Shown here: positions 47,801 to 59,600 of the stretch, piece after piece
How positions within the stretch are numbered: position 1 is the stretch's first letter
Layout of the letters: the number at the start of each line of letters is the position of its first letter
DNA from: Aspidiotus rigidus
Lineage: Eukaryota > Arthropoda > Insecta > Hemiptera > Diaspididae
Assembly (NCBI GenBank): GCA_035079385.1
Contig: JAVHKY010000004.1
Span: 19,437,001 to 19,501,000 of the forward strand
Direction of reading: 5' to 3'
DNA: 64,000 bases
Notes under the pieces: model-generated
The model's input: the letters and a program-made list of their open reading frames with translations, nothing else
Database searches by the model: none
Told to the model about the DNA's origin: nothing
Made by a program: the position numbers and the translations under genes

Positions 47801-50800
47801 TTTATAACAGTTTTCTAACACTCCATTTGCATTCGGGCTAAAAAGCACTAGTATCGCACACAATGAAAATGGGGAATTAATTGATGAGCAGAGCGAATCA
47901 TAGGCAGACGGTTTCCCTGAATCGGTCTGAATCAATTTTCATAAAGAATTTTACGCTCTACAAATTTCGTTTTTTTTTCCTTTTTCTCCTGAATTGCTTC
48001 GTTCCCCGAATTATTTTGTGATAACCCACTAAACATTGAAATAGCGAAATCTCCCTGCTCCCAGCCTCCCACTTTCAGTTTTACCTAGTAACGCTTCTAG
48101 CGGACGACCGGGCCGATATCTCGCTGTTTCAATCATGTCATTGATTTTAGTGTGTTGCCTGTAGGTTCGTACTTCACACCAAAAGACGAGTACGCGAGAA
48201 AAGTCATTGAATTAATTGGCGCCAAAAAATATGAAGCAGCATTGGAGTCTATGATTGCAGATTATGACGTTAGTAAGCCAAATTACGTGTTTTATCAACA
48301 ACAAGCATAAAAAGGCTGCAAAAAATTTCCCCAGGTTGAACATGTTGTGAAAAATTAATTTGTAAGCAGGATTATATAAAAGAAGGTGTTCTGAAAAGGA
48401 GTCGAACAAAATTTGTCTTTTTTCTGAGATTAATTTGTATGAGAGCCTTGGGTTTCTGCAATACTATGTTTTTGAATCAAAGGATTCTCTGCCAAAATTT
48501 TACGCACAACTGAATCTGTATTGATGGTCTATTATGAGCGCGCATTCAAGAGTAGAATTTTTTTTTTGTTGGGGGGGGGGGGTGGGGAGGTAGATCTCTC
48601 TTATTCCCCTGTAAGTCCGCGCCTGCATATCATGTATTGTTGACGTCGGTAAAGTCGTTATGTAACTTGTTTCAGACAAGCATTGAGTTCCAAGATCGTT
48701 TGTTTTTGCGAGGATTCTGCTATTTGGAAATCGGAGAGACCAAAAAAGCAATACAGGACTTTGCATTGGGATTAAGCAGCAATAAGAGCAAGAGAAACAT
48801 TAAATACTTTTACATTGAAGCATTGCTGATGTCCAACGACGAAAAGGAGCACAAAGAGGACAAATCAAGTAAGAACATTTTTTTTGTCTTTTTGTGACTC
48901 TTACATCAATTAACAACCGAAAATAAAGATTCATAAAATCTACAATGGCGATAAGCAAGTATGGCTGTGAATTGACACATTAATAAGACCAGGTCATCAC
49001 TTTTTTTTATAATTTTCGTTAGCATAGACCGTCGATTCTCTTCTTGCAGTTTAAAGTTCAGTTGTGAATTTAATAGCCCATTGTATCAACCCATAGTTTG
49101 TAAAGAAACAACTTTTTGTTTGATGATTTACTGTTCCAATATGGTCCGGTGTCCGTAGTCTGCTGGCCGACAACTTGACCTAACTTGATAGGAAAACAAA
49201 ATTTAACCTAATCCAACTATTTAAGGGGGACTTTGAAAAAACCTAACCTAATTTAATAGGAGGACAAAACTTAACCTAACCTAGATCTTGGGAACTGATC
49301 CAGCTTAATTTAGAATAATTCTTGAATGGAGCGGAGTTGAAGGTTTTGTCATGCTGAAATGTGTGTTTGTGGACATCTTTCATGAGATATTCTGCTTCAT
49401 TCAAGTCTTATTTCAATTTTTTCACTTTTCTTCCACACATCGCCAAAGTTGAGGCACCTCTTTTGATCTCTCCACGCTGCACGATTCACATCGTAAATTG
49501 TCATTTTTATACCTGAATCGATAAAATTGACTGCGTGCTTTTGTGTTGATGCAAAAATGGATGCATACCCACACAAAAAACGATGTTGTCTGAGTGCATG
49601 TTATACTTATTCTCACTATTGTTCATTAAATTTCCTGCTTCGGGTAAAACAAGGAGTAATAGGTAGGCTAAGTTAGTATTGTAATCACTATGTCAACAGC
49701 CTCTACAGTCTGTTCCACGAGAGTTTGGTATTATACACGATAGGCAACCCACGTCACTCACGCTTATTTTACGTTACGGAATGCGAATGGAATGCGGGTT
49801 CCCCGTGATTTATAATACCAAACTCTCGTGGAACAGACTGTAATACTGGATGGGTGTGTTTTACTTGTTTGTTTGAAGGAATGAAGAATCTCAAGATTCC
49901 TGATTTACAAAGACTGGGAAAACAATTCTGTGTTAGGAAGAAATTCAACTTAGCTTTAAGCTGTTATAGTATGGCGTTTGTAAGTAGACCAACAAAATAA
50001 TTTCAGTTCCCAAATATTAGTCGTACTTAGGTATGTAAAACACAATATATAAAATAAAGTTGAACATGATTACATCATTTGGTTTCACAGTATCAAAAAT
50101 AAAAAATAATCTAGATTGCAATACCCATCAGTGGATATAGACCTTTGTCCTTCATTTTGGATTGTTAACAAAAAGCACACACTTTCTACTTTCTGCCACA
50201 ATTTAGTCTCGTACTCTGTATGCCATTCGATTCTTTTTCCAGATACAAGATCCTCACAACAGGTACCAATATCATATTGAGCGTGGGACATGTTACGCGC
50301 ACTTTGGAGATATGGAATCATCAAAAATTGAATTCAAACAAGCAGTAGCTTCCGAGCGAAAGAGTCCATATGATTCGACCATTGATGAAACAGCCAGTCA
50401 GGCTTTGTTTGTTGCGGCGTTATTTGATGTAGGGCTTTATGACAGGGCTCTGGAAGGTAAGTAGGTACCTACCTTATTTGTACACTTTAAATCCTTGTAA
50501 TCACATTTTGATGTAAAGTTGCGTATGGGTATCTAAGTTATATACTTATTGTAAGTACGCTAACAATTATAATTTATGCCAACATTTTTGGAATGCATTC
50601 ATTAGAAATGTCCCACTTGAAAGAAACTCCTGTTAACACAATCATTGAGAAAATTTTTGAGAAAAATAGGAACTACAAGGAAGCAGAAAGTTTTTACACG
50701 GCGGCTATTGTAAGTAAAACAATTACCAACAAGAATAGACCGATTCCCCAGTGACGTCACAATGTTTAGAGCGATAGGGAATCAAAGTATTCATAATTAT

Positions 50801-51701
50801 TTGTACCGCGTAATCGACATTACAATTATTGGGGCAATCATGATATCGATTTCCATGAGTATTACACAGGGAACAATTCAATCACATGTACAGATATTCA
50901 GAAACAAGATGTTCCTCATGTAGACCTAGAAGAGATCTCTATCAAGTTCTGTGGAATTTTAATACGTAGCTTCGATTGCTAACGTACTTCTTGTTTTTGA
51001 ATACAAGTGAATGATTGAAACGTTTCCTGTGTATTCTTATGGGATTCTAAAATGGCTGCTCAAAAGCCAGCAGCAGAGAACAAGCATTCAATCAAAATCA
51101 AAGATGTTGACGTCACGGGGAATTGGTCTATTGCAAACAGTCAAATTTCATCATCGCTAAAATATAGTCAGTAGGTACCGCGCGGTATGAGAACAATTGA
51201 TCTCAATTTTCTAGGACAAATATCCTAAAGTTGGGAACTTTTACGAGAAACGGGGTTACAATTATTGGAGAATGAAGAAGTACGACGAAGCGATATCTGA
51301 TTTTAAACAAGCTGTAAATTACGATGAGTCCTGCGTAGATCATTGGATTACTTTAATTGAAGCGAAGATTGTTACAGAACTATACACAGAGGCAAAAAGT
51401 GGTAAAAATAGGTACTTTGCAATATTAGGTCTATAAAAAAATTTCTCATATTAAAGATATTATTTTTATTCAGATCTTTTACGTTTTGAGGACCATATCC
51501 TGAGGATGGATGACGCTCAGCTCGCCCGGTTGGAAAATCTCCGCTTGGAGATCTTAGATGTGGATATGGTAATCGTCAATGAGACATGTGCTCGTTCAGG
51601 TAGTTGGAGTTGATACAGATCTTCACTTTTATATCAAAAAAAAAATATTTTCTGTGCAGCAAACCAAGAAGAAAACCGAGAAGGATAAAGAAAGTGTCTA
51701 A
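44805..51701 (+). CDS. Secreted-type TPR protein T1 (nine exons)
   Basis: Exons: 44,805-44,922; 48,165-48,268; 48,676-48,868; 49,879-49,979; 50,243-50,456; 50,606-50,709; 51,215-51,401; 51,474-51,568; 51,660-51,701. All introns are GT-AG, every junction keeps frame, 1,158 nt gives 385 aa. Exon 1 encodes MIALQFSVFAISLNLVLTAY, a clear signal-peptide pattern. The rest is alpha-helical with at least five TPR-like motifs, for example DRLFLRGFCYLEIGETKKAI (exon 3), RYQYHIERGTCYAHFGDMES (exon 5) and GNFYEKRGYNYWRMKKYDEA (exon 7). The C-terminus is lysine-rich (KKKTEKDKESV). Short exons (101-104 nt, phase 1 to 0) alternate with long ones (187-214 nt, phase 0 to 1), a repeated two-exon module. TPRs bind partner proteins; the partner is unknown. 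AATAAA at 51,763-51,768. Confidence 0.88.
45355..45665. repeat. Fragment of the A-composite 5' region in T1 intron 1
   Basis: TTATCTTGGCTCCTCTCCCT at about 45,375, and downstream words through GGCTCTCCCTCCGAGTTTTC near 45,650, align with 56,245-56,440 plus 58,801-58,895 in T2 intron 1 and, inverted, with 26,500-26,790. The RT part is absent. It lies at the equivalent place in T1 and T2. Confidence 0.65.
46300..46735 (+). pseudogene. Non-LTR retrotransposon RNase H fragment in T1 intron 1
   Basis: Frames around 46,380-46,640 recover a degraded RNase H segment: NSIPIFFIWVPGLKGILDYN then KIDKTIEQVTNLP, matching the I-F-W-(V/I)-P-(S/G)-H-.-G-I-.-(G/D)-(N/Y)-(E/N)-.-(V/I)-D-...A...T-N-L-P pattern. 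Frame changes and stops occur upstream. It is intronic and not part of T1. Confidence 0.55.
49140..49300. repeat. S-like fragment in T1 intron 3
   Basis: GTCCGGTGTCCGTAGTC followed by repeated CCTAACCTAA(C/T) and TAGGAGGACAAAACTTAACC words, resembling degraded S units. Confidence 0.4.
49704..49842. mobile_element. 139 bp MITE, perfect 32 bp inverted repeats, TA target
   Basis: The 32 nt at 49,704-49,735 (starting TACAGTCTGTTCCACGAGAG) are the exact reverse complement of 49,811-49,842. With TA as the target duplication the inverted repeat is 30 bp, the pattern of Tc1/mariner-type MITEs. The 75 bp core contains GCGGGTTCCCCGT, resembling the S palindrome. It sits in intron 3 of T1. Perfect arms suggest recent insertion. 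Confidence 0.92.
50734..51132. mobile_element. ~400 bp MITE in T1 intron 6, TA-type ends
   Basis: AATAGACCGATTCCCCAGTG at the left and, reverse-complemented, AATAGACCAATTCCCCGTGA at the right form ~26 bp imperfect inverted repeats continuing into GACGTCA on both sides. A TA lies at the outer edge of both. It occupies most of intron 6 (50,710-51,214). No open frame. Confidence 0.8.
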
Positions 51702-51762
51702 CGAACTCTGTTTTTGATTCAGTTTCAAAAGATTGATGCAAATCCTTTTAGACTTTTAGTTG

Positions 51763-51768
51763 AATAAA
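51763..51768 (+). promoter_or_regulatory. Polyadenylation signal of T1
   Basis: AATAAA located 62 nt after the T1 stop codon, in an AT-rich 3' flank, at a typical distance for a short 3' UTR. Confidence 0.6.
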
Positions 51769-52167
51769 CAAAGAGATTTGTTTGATTTATACCTATCTAC
51801 TATTAATACCTAAATTATCTGTTTATTTATTTTGAATTTCCGCATTCAAATCCAGAAAATTTTTGATAGGTATCATCCCAATGAGATTTATTCCATAAGT
51901 TGGTTAATTTTTGGAATAAAAACATTTTTATACGGGTTTTTCTGTAATTGACATTAAACTCCTTTTCAATTTAATGGAAAATGTCATCAATTTACCTCCA
52001 AAGTTTCACTACGACACCAAGTCCAATACATGGTACACAAAGTTTCAACAGACTAATTTTTTATTATCATTATTATTATTAGTATTAGGTATTATTCACA
52101 AGCTATTCGACTACACAAAATGAGTCATCAGCTCGCGTTAAGTTGGTTTTACCTACAATAATTTTAC

Positions 52168-52560
52168 TTAGGTAATATTATTACATGCATTCCGTTTTCC
52201 AATGTTAGAGAAATTGTCAAAAAAAAGTAGAACGAAGGTAGCTGAAGGAATTGGAGATGATGTCGGAGTTGTAGGATAGTGCGGAAATTTTAGATGAGGG
52301 GATATTGTAGGCGGAATGTTGGTTTTTGAGGACGGCACATGAGAACAGATGTTGAACTGTGAATTATCCGAATGGCAGTAGTTACATGATGAAGGAGCGT
52401 GAAGAATGGGGGTGAGTCTGATATGACCAATCCTTAGACGGGAGAAGATGACTTCTTCGTAGCGGGAGCTTCTATTAGAAGAGGACCAAGGAATACGGAG
52501 GCTTTTGATAAAATGATAGATTTCCTTTAAACTTTTGGCGCTAATTCTTACATTTGTGAA
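52168..52560 (-). pseudogene. Non-LTR retrotransposon 3' end fragment
   Basis: The minus strand reads SSNRSSRYEEVIFSRLRIGH then IRLTPILHAPSSCNYCHSDN. The SRR.EV.(L/F)(A/S)RLRIGH.RLTH word followed by a C..C pair is characteristic of the region after RNase H in Jockey/R1-like elements. It abuts the PLE fragment on the opposite strand. Confidence 0.6.
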
Positions 52561-53170
52561 GTACGGTGGTCTGTCCATCTTTCAAGACAAAAAACACCGC
52601 AACGCCGCTTTAGTCATGAATCCTTCGCCCCCTCGGTTGTACAGCCAACTTCAGACCCACAAACCGTTTCTTCCCGTCCGTCCTGTGGTCGCTTATTACA
52701 CCGATGTTTCCTACAAATTGGCTCGCTATCTCGGTAAATGGTTTCACTTTTCTCCTCAACACACTATCATTAACTCCACTGATCTTACTTCAAAATTAAA
52801 AAACTCTTCTTTTCCTCCTGACGCTCACCCAATTCTTTTGGTGTATCCAGCATGTATAGTAATATTCCGGGCGCCGGGTACCCAGTATATTGGCTACATG
52901 TTGGTTCTCCTGACCTCCAATAACATTCATCCCGATACCATCTCCGAGTTCCGCGCCCTCGTCTCTTTATGTTTCAGCAAGAATATTTGTTTCTACCGGG
53001 ATGTTCTTTATTAATTCTTCGATGGCCTTCCAATATGCGCGCCTCATTTCTTTGTGGCGCTTGTTGCCGATGTCTTTATGTACAAGTTCGAAACGGACTT
53101 CCTTAACAGCACCTGTCTAGCTCCCTCAACCTCACATTCTTTTTTGGGTTTGTCACATTGACGACATTTT
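52560..53170 (+). pseudogene. Penelope-like RT fragment D
   Basis: The frame from about 52,615 reads SPPRLYSQLQTHKPFLPVRP, VVAYYTDVSYKLARYLGKWF and later, past a stop, FFDGLPICAPHFFVALVADVFMYKFETD (written here in parts: FDGLPICAPHF, ADVFMYKFE). These match the PLE RT blocks P(R)LY..(P)K.HKP..P.RP.V.(S)..(P)(S)Y.LA.(F)L and (G)LPMGSPLS..(L)A(D)(V)FM...E. Too broken to function. Confidence 0.65.
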
Positions 53171-53682
53171 TTGACGACATAAAGTGAATATTTTTTTCAG
53201 AACCGAGGAAAAATTATACTCTTTCTGACTTGCATACGCTACACCAGAACGAAGCTTGATTAAGAACAGAGAAGTAAAGATAAAATTGTATCTAGATTCT
53301 TTTTATAGACTGTATTAAATTTATGAGAAACGATTTCCACTACAAGTACTTCGATTTATATTTATTCAGTTGAAAACTATGTAAGTACGTCTCAAATGTT
53401 GAAAGAAGAGTGAACAAATAAATGTTAATGAAAATCAGTAGAAGTGCCACATATTGTGAGACAGCATTTTATGGTGGTTCCGGCAGAGAGAAAGCTTGAC
53501 TCTTGCGGATGAAAAGTTTTTCAGACCGATTCTATAATTTAATTTGGCACAACAATGATAAGTTATTACTTATTATTCCCTTGTTTTGCAATCACTCAAT
53601 AATACGTACTATCTTCTGATTGATGTTTAGTAGTAATATTTCCAGAGAACATACGGACTTTCTTTGAGGGATCTAGGACACT

Positions 53683-56600
53683 ATGATCACATTGCAATTT
53701 TCCGTATTCGCAATTAGTTTGAATTTGGTTCTTACACAACCGTCACTTAGGATGCGAACTAAGGAGGATGTGAATGGAATCTATGTAAAAGATATCGGTA
53801 AGCTTCATTCAATTTGAAATTCAATATTTTCTGCACATTGATACAAAGGTTGTACTCTACAAGAGAGTATAGCGAAATATTAGAACCACACTAATGAAAG
53901 CCGCTAAGATCTTTCGGTTAAAAAACCATCCTCGGAGCACGAACGAACGAAAGCGACTAATCCAAGAACAACGAAGACAGAGAAACCAACTTGAGGATCA
54001 TGATTGAACTAGCGAGTCATCGAAGTGTGAATCATTCTCATATAAGTACTAGCTCAACCAGACCCTCATTAGGAATATACCTGTTTAAGACGGTGAAGTC
54101 TTCATCATTCCGGCGATGCAAGATTTCAATATTTTCTAAAGCCATACGTTTAAAGTATGAGTTTTCTCCATGGAGGAGGGTACCAGACTCCTTTTTGGCT
54201 CTATGGCCACTTTCGATAAGGTGATGGGCGAAGGCCGATTCACGCAAGTTACCCTTCTCCCAAGCATTTTTGTGCTCATCGATTCTTATTTGGAGCTGAC
54301 GGCCGGTCATTCCTATATAAACTCCAGGGCAATCGACGCAGGCTATGCTGTAAACACCACTCCCCTCGGCTCCTTTAATTTCACAAATAAACTGTTCACC
54401 GTGTTAGTATTATAATATGCCGGACGGAACCCGAAAGGACTAAGAAAACGGTCCAACTTCAACGAAAATCTGCCCAGGTAAGGAAGTCTAATCCGTTTCC
54501 TCCTATCTAAGTGTGAATCCCTGGGGAGGGAGGTGGTGGAATCGAGGCTTTTTCTGGTAAGCCTCCTACGGACCGTTGAGTCGATGTCCACCCTCACTTG
54601 ATTAACTCTAGCCAAGTGCTTAATTGTTCCTAGTTCCTTTTGGAAAGCGTCCTGACTCAAAGGAATATGAGTTAGAGTAACTTAGTGAGGATAGATACGG
54701 TCACGTAACAATTCATGTCCGTACATCTCGGAATATGAGTCAGGCGATGAATCAAGCTATTGAAGGTAGCGATCTTATGTGCAGCTGGACAGAAGGACGA
54801 CCCGTGGATTGTAATATGGGTCGACGTTTCTTTTCTATAAATTCCAAATTTATGGACGCCATCTCTAACGAAAATGGACAAGCCCAAAAAATTTATCAAT
54901 GAGCCAGCAACTTCCAGGGTGAATTTTATGGACGGGTATTGGCTATTTAGGTAAGTGAGAAACTCACAAAGGAGTTCCACTGGACCGGTCTACGCACACA
55001 GTATATCGTCCACATATCTATGCCAGTAAAACACATGATTTAACAGCACCTGGCCTGAGGAAGATGAATCGATCTCAAATTTGGACATGAATACCTCAGA
55101 TATCAGAAAGCCCAAGGGAGAACCAATGGGGATCCCTACCTCATCCGGGAACTCAAAAAATTTTCCTTCATATTTGCAAGAGTTGGGAGTCCAACAAACC
55201 CTTAGAAGATCAAAGAATTCCGCCATCTCCTCGTGAGGGATACCCGATTTTACGAGCAATTCGCCCATGTGTTGGATAGTAACAGCCTTAGGGATGTGAT
55301 GAAATAATCCTACAACATCAAAGGAGCATAAGGTCGTTTCCGGAGGAAAGTTTACGTCTTTCAGCCTATCCGCCAATGAGCCCGAGTTCTTTACTGAATA
55401 CGGGAGGTACAATCTACTCGTGATTTAAACCATCGATCTATAAATTTAGCTAATAAGTAAGTTGGTGACGAGACAAACGACCGGCCGCACTGGAATATCT
55501 TTTTTATATCCCTTAGGCAACCCGTAGAGGAGGGGGGTACCGGGTTTGGTTCCAAAATGGCTTTCTTTGTGAGTGGGCTCTTGATAACAAATTCACTGAT
55601 ATGTGAAGAGTGGCTCAAAGAGGAAGGTCAGGGAGGAAGGATTAATCATTACTAAGGCAGATAAAAACAACACTAGTAATTATAGAAAAGTCCTCCTATG
55701 TTTCCGGTGTTTATGATGGGCTAAAACAATGTGGGCCCAAGGAAAATAGCCTTTTCTGTTTCCCTCAATTTGTTAAAGAGGTGAGGAAAATCATTACAAA
55801 AGTGAATTTATTATCAAAAGTCCTCTCACAAAGCAAGCCATTTTGGAACCTAACCCGGTCCCCCCCCCCCCCTCCTCCACGGGTTGCCGAAAGTACATAA
55901 ACAAGATGTTCCAATGCGCTTTTGACGAATTATTTCGGTCGAATTGTGAAACTGCAAGGCGGGTAGTCAAAAATTACTAGGTTTTGAAAACGAAACGAGC
56001 AAATTTATTGAAACTCGACTAGAATAAGTAGTCAAGTCCACGTATTACATGTATAAAGAAAAAGATTCGCTGCTGATCAAAAGAATATGCCGTCATTTAA
56101 AATTATTAATTGAGTAATGATAGATCAGAGAGCATTCCTTGAACGCGTCTCAGTCTCATGAATACCTTAATTGTAGGGGCTCAGAACTCTATAATTTTCT
56201 AGATCTTCTTAACCTGCAGCATTGATCCACTTCGTATTTTATTTTTTTATCTTGGCTCCTCTCCCTAGAGCTCAAAATTTTTCCGATTCACAAAGTCATC
56301 TTTCTACCTCTCATAAGTACGGCTCCAAACCCAACACTTTTTACAGTCCTTCTTTCTGCACATCTTTCCCGCTTCGCCCCTCATTTCCCCGCAATGTTCA
56401 TCTCGTAAAAATTACGAATGATTTTTTGGATTCTTACATGAATTAAAAGAAACAACGAGGCTTTTCCCGCACTGTTTTTTATTAAAATGCCGTGACGTTT
56501 CGGCCCAGCTAGTGGCCTTTATCAAACGAGACTGAAGATGAGGAAAACAAGAACGTAAACTACGGGTAATACAGTACCTAGGTATGTAAGCCGTGAGTCA

Positions 56601-59600
56601 TAAGGTGAAGGAAAACATGAAATTATCTGCTGATGTTCGAGATGGTAGGAGCGTACACAGATGCAAAATTTACAGTATCACTCTTAAAGTTGACGACAGT
56701 ATTCGAACGTTTTATTATTTCAACAACTTCCCTTATTTTACGTTTTTTATCATTAGATTCATTGGCTAAGATCTTGATCTGCTGAAAATTAAACTTATGG
56801 TTACATTCTTTGGAATGAACAGCCAGAGCAGTGTGATCATTTTGGTTTCTTTCGTCGGTTTTATGTTGGGAGAGTCTAGCAGAAAGTAACTGACGAGTCT
56901 CTCCCACATAAAGTTTAGGGCAATCAGAACAAGGAATACAATAAACAACACCAGCTCTTTTTAGAGGGGGGTAGGATCTTTTGTTCGAGAGAAAATTTTT
57001 TGATCGTGGAGGGTGTTGTGGTTACCGAAAGCAGTACAGATTTTGGGATCTAAAGAACGTAAGAGTTTTTGGATGATCATACTGCTCTGACCTACATAAG
57101 GTATAGAAAAATATTTAGGTTGAGGGTGGTTCCTTACAACAGTATTTGGCTTATAATTAAGTACACGTTTGATGAAATTTTTTGGATAACCATTATCAGT
57201 CAGTAATTTACAGAATTCACAAATAAGTTGGTCATGAAACACAGAATCAGAAACTTTTAGCCATTTTTCTTTTAGATTGAAAGCAGTATTAAACTTATAA
57301 TGAAAAGGTTGGTGAGAAAGAAAATGAATAATTCTACCTGTGTACGTAGGTTTTTTGTAATGACAACATTTTAGAGAACTATTAGTAGTACGTAATATCG
57401 ATATATCTAAGAAATTAATATCATTGTAACTTTTTTCATAAGTAAATTGTAAGCGGTTGTGGAAGTTGTTGATAAATTTAAAAAGGTCGTCAAAAATTGA
57501 GTCATGAATCACAAACAAAGAGTCGTCTACATACTTAGTCATAAATTTAATACCAGTGTCAAATTCTGCAGTTATTTTCTTAAAAAGTTCATCAAGGACT
57601 AGTTCTGATACGATAGATGAGAGTGGGCTGCCCATGGCTACGCCATGTAGTTGAGAATAGAATTTTCCTTGAAATTGAAAATACCCGTTGTTTAAGCAAA
57701 AGGCCAAGATTTCCAAGAAGAGGTTCTGATCGAGTGAAGTGTGGGGTTTTATATCATTCCAGCGATCCGATACTGTAGTTAAGACCAAGTCAACGTCGAT
57801 GTTGGTGAATAAAGAAACGGCGTCAAATGTCCGCAGTGTCCAAAACAATGGTTGAAAGTTTCGGGGGGAGTGATTCAGAAGAGCGTGTGTTTATATCATC
57901 GTTGCGAATGCAGTTCAGGATATTTGCGATAAACTGCGACAGCCGGTACATTGGGGCCTTTACAAAAGATACCACCGGTCTTAAAGGTGAGTTTTCTTTA
58001 TGGAATCCAAAAAATTTCATCAAACGTGTACTTAATTATACGCCAAATACTGTTGTAAGGAACCACCCTCAACCTAAATATTTTTCTATACCTTATGTAA
58101 GTCAGAGCAGTATGATCATCCAAAAACTCTTACGTTCTTTAGATCCCAAAATCTGTACTGCTTTCGGTAACCACAACACCCTCCACGATCAAAAAATTTT
58201 CTCTCGAACAAAAGATCCTACCCCCCCCCCCTCTAAAAAGAGCTGGTGTTGTTTATTGTATTCCTTGTTCTGATTGCCCTAAACTTTATGTGGGAGAGAC
58301 TCGTCAGTTACTTTCTGCTAGACTCTCCCAACATAAAACCGACGAAAGAAACCAAAATGATCACACTGCTCTGGCTGTTCATTCCAAAGAATGTAACCAT
58401 AAGTTTAATTTTCAGCAGATCAAGATCTTAGCCAATGAATCTAATGATAAAAAACGTAAAATAAGGGAAGTTGTTGAAATAATAAAACGTTCGAATACTG
58501 TCGTCAACTTTAAGAGTGATACTGTAAATTTTGCATCTGTGTACGCTCCTACCATCTCGAACATCAGCAGATAATTTCATGTTTTCCTTCACCTTATGAC
58601 TCACGGCTTACATACCTAGGTACTGTATTACCCGTAGTCTACGTTCTTGTTTTCCTCATCTTCAGTCTCGTTTGATAAAGGCCACTAGCTGGGCCGAAAC
58701 GTCACGGCATTTTAATAAAAAACAGTGCGGGAAAAGCCTCGTTGTTTCTTTTAATTATTTATCCTTGCACGCGAAAAATTCGTCCACCTTCTTACATGAA
58801 GGCCATGGCCGTTACCACGACACCACAAGCCCTCCATCTCCTGGAAGTAACGATCAATCGGCAATCTACACTACCGGCTCTGCTTCCCAGTTTTCAACAT
58901 AACCTACAAAATTCATAGTGAGAGTGCAAGTTTAAGTTGTCAATCAAAAAAGTTCTTACGACAGGGGAATTAAATATGCGATAATAGCATGATATATCTA
59001 TTCCCCCGCTGGAAGACCAATACAAATCAAGTGCCATTATGATAAGGGTAAACGAAATGTTGTATTTTTTGATTGAAAATTCATAGCCTTACAAAAGCCA
59101 CGGTAGCGAGCCAACAAATACACCCCTCTCAAAATTGACAATACAAAAGTTCTGGCCTAAATTTTCATAACTGTCATTCTTTAATCCCCCATTTTAATTC
59201 ACGAATGTGAAATGCATACGAGCCTCAAGTGGCCTACAATTTCTTTGCCACCCTAAAGAGAATTATAATAAAAATGTCACATCCCCCTCAACCAGAGTTT
59301 AACGGCTCTCCTATCTACGGTCGAGTATCCTCCTCTCACCCAAAAACAGTTCAAGACTCGGCACTTAGATAAACGAACTAATAAAGTGAAGACTTCATTT
59401 TATTAGTTTGTTTAATCATGATGTGCGGCAAAGTACTTATAATAAGATATCTCAATCAGCACTTAGAATAGCCTTCGGAGCATTTCAAACGAATCACGAC
59501 GATAGCCTGTGCTCAGACACGAATATCCCGCCTCACACTATGACCGGCCTGAATTATCGTCATTTAAATAACGTAAATGATTCTAATGTTTTGCATTATA

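Larger units (their letters stand above)
56443..58788. mobile_element. Penelope-like element B, head-to-head double copy
   Basis: A 2,346 bp insertion made of two 5'-truncated copies joined head to head near 58,000. The long arm runs on the minus strand (about 58,006 to 56,443), the short arm on the plus strand (about 58,000 to 58,788). Both end outward with the same 3' terminus; the right arm is ~34 nt longer. Arms of ~750 bp are nearly identical over every stretch compared by eye. One visible difference is a homopolymer (six G at 56,966-56,971 versus eleven C near 58,221). The whole is flanked by a 12 bp duplication and sits in the opposite-strand A2 copy. Confidence 0.9.
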
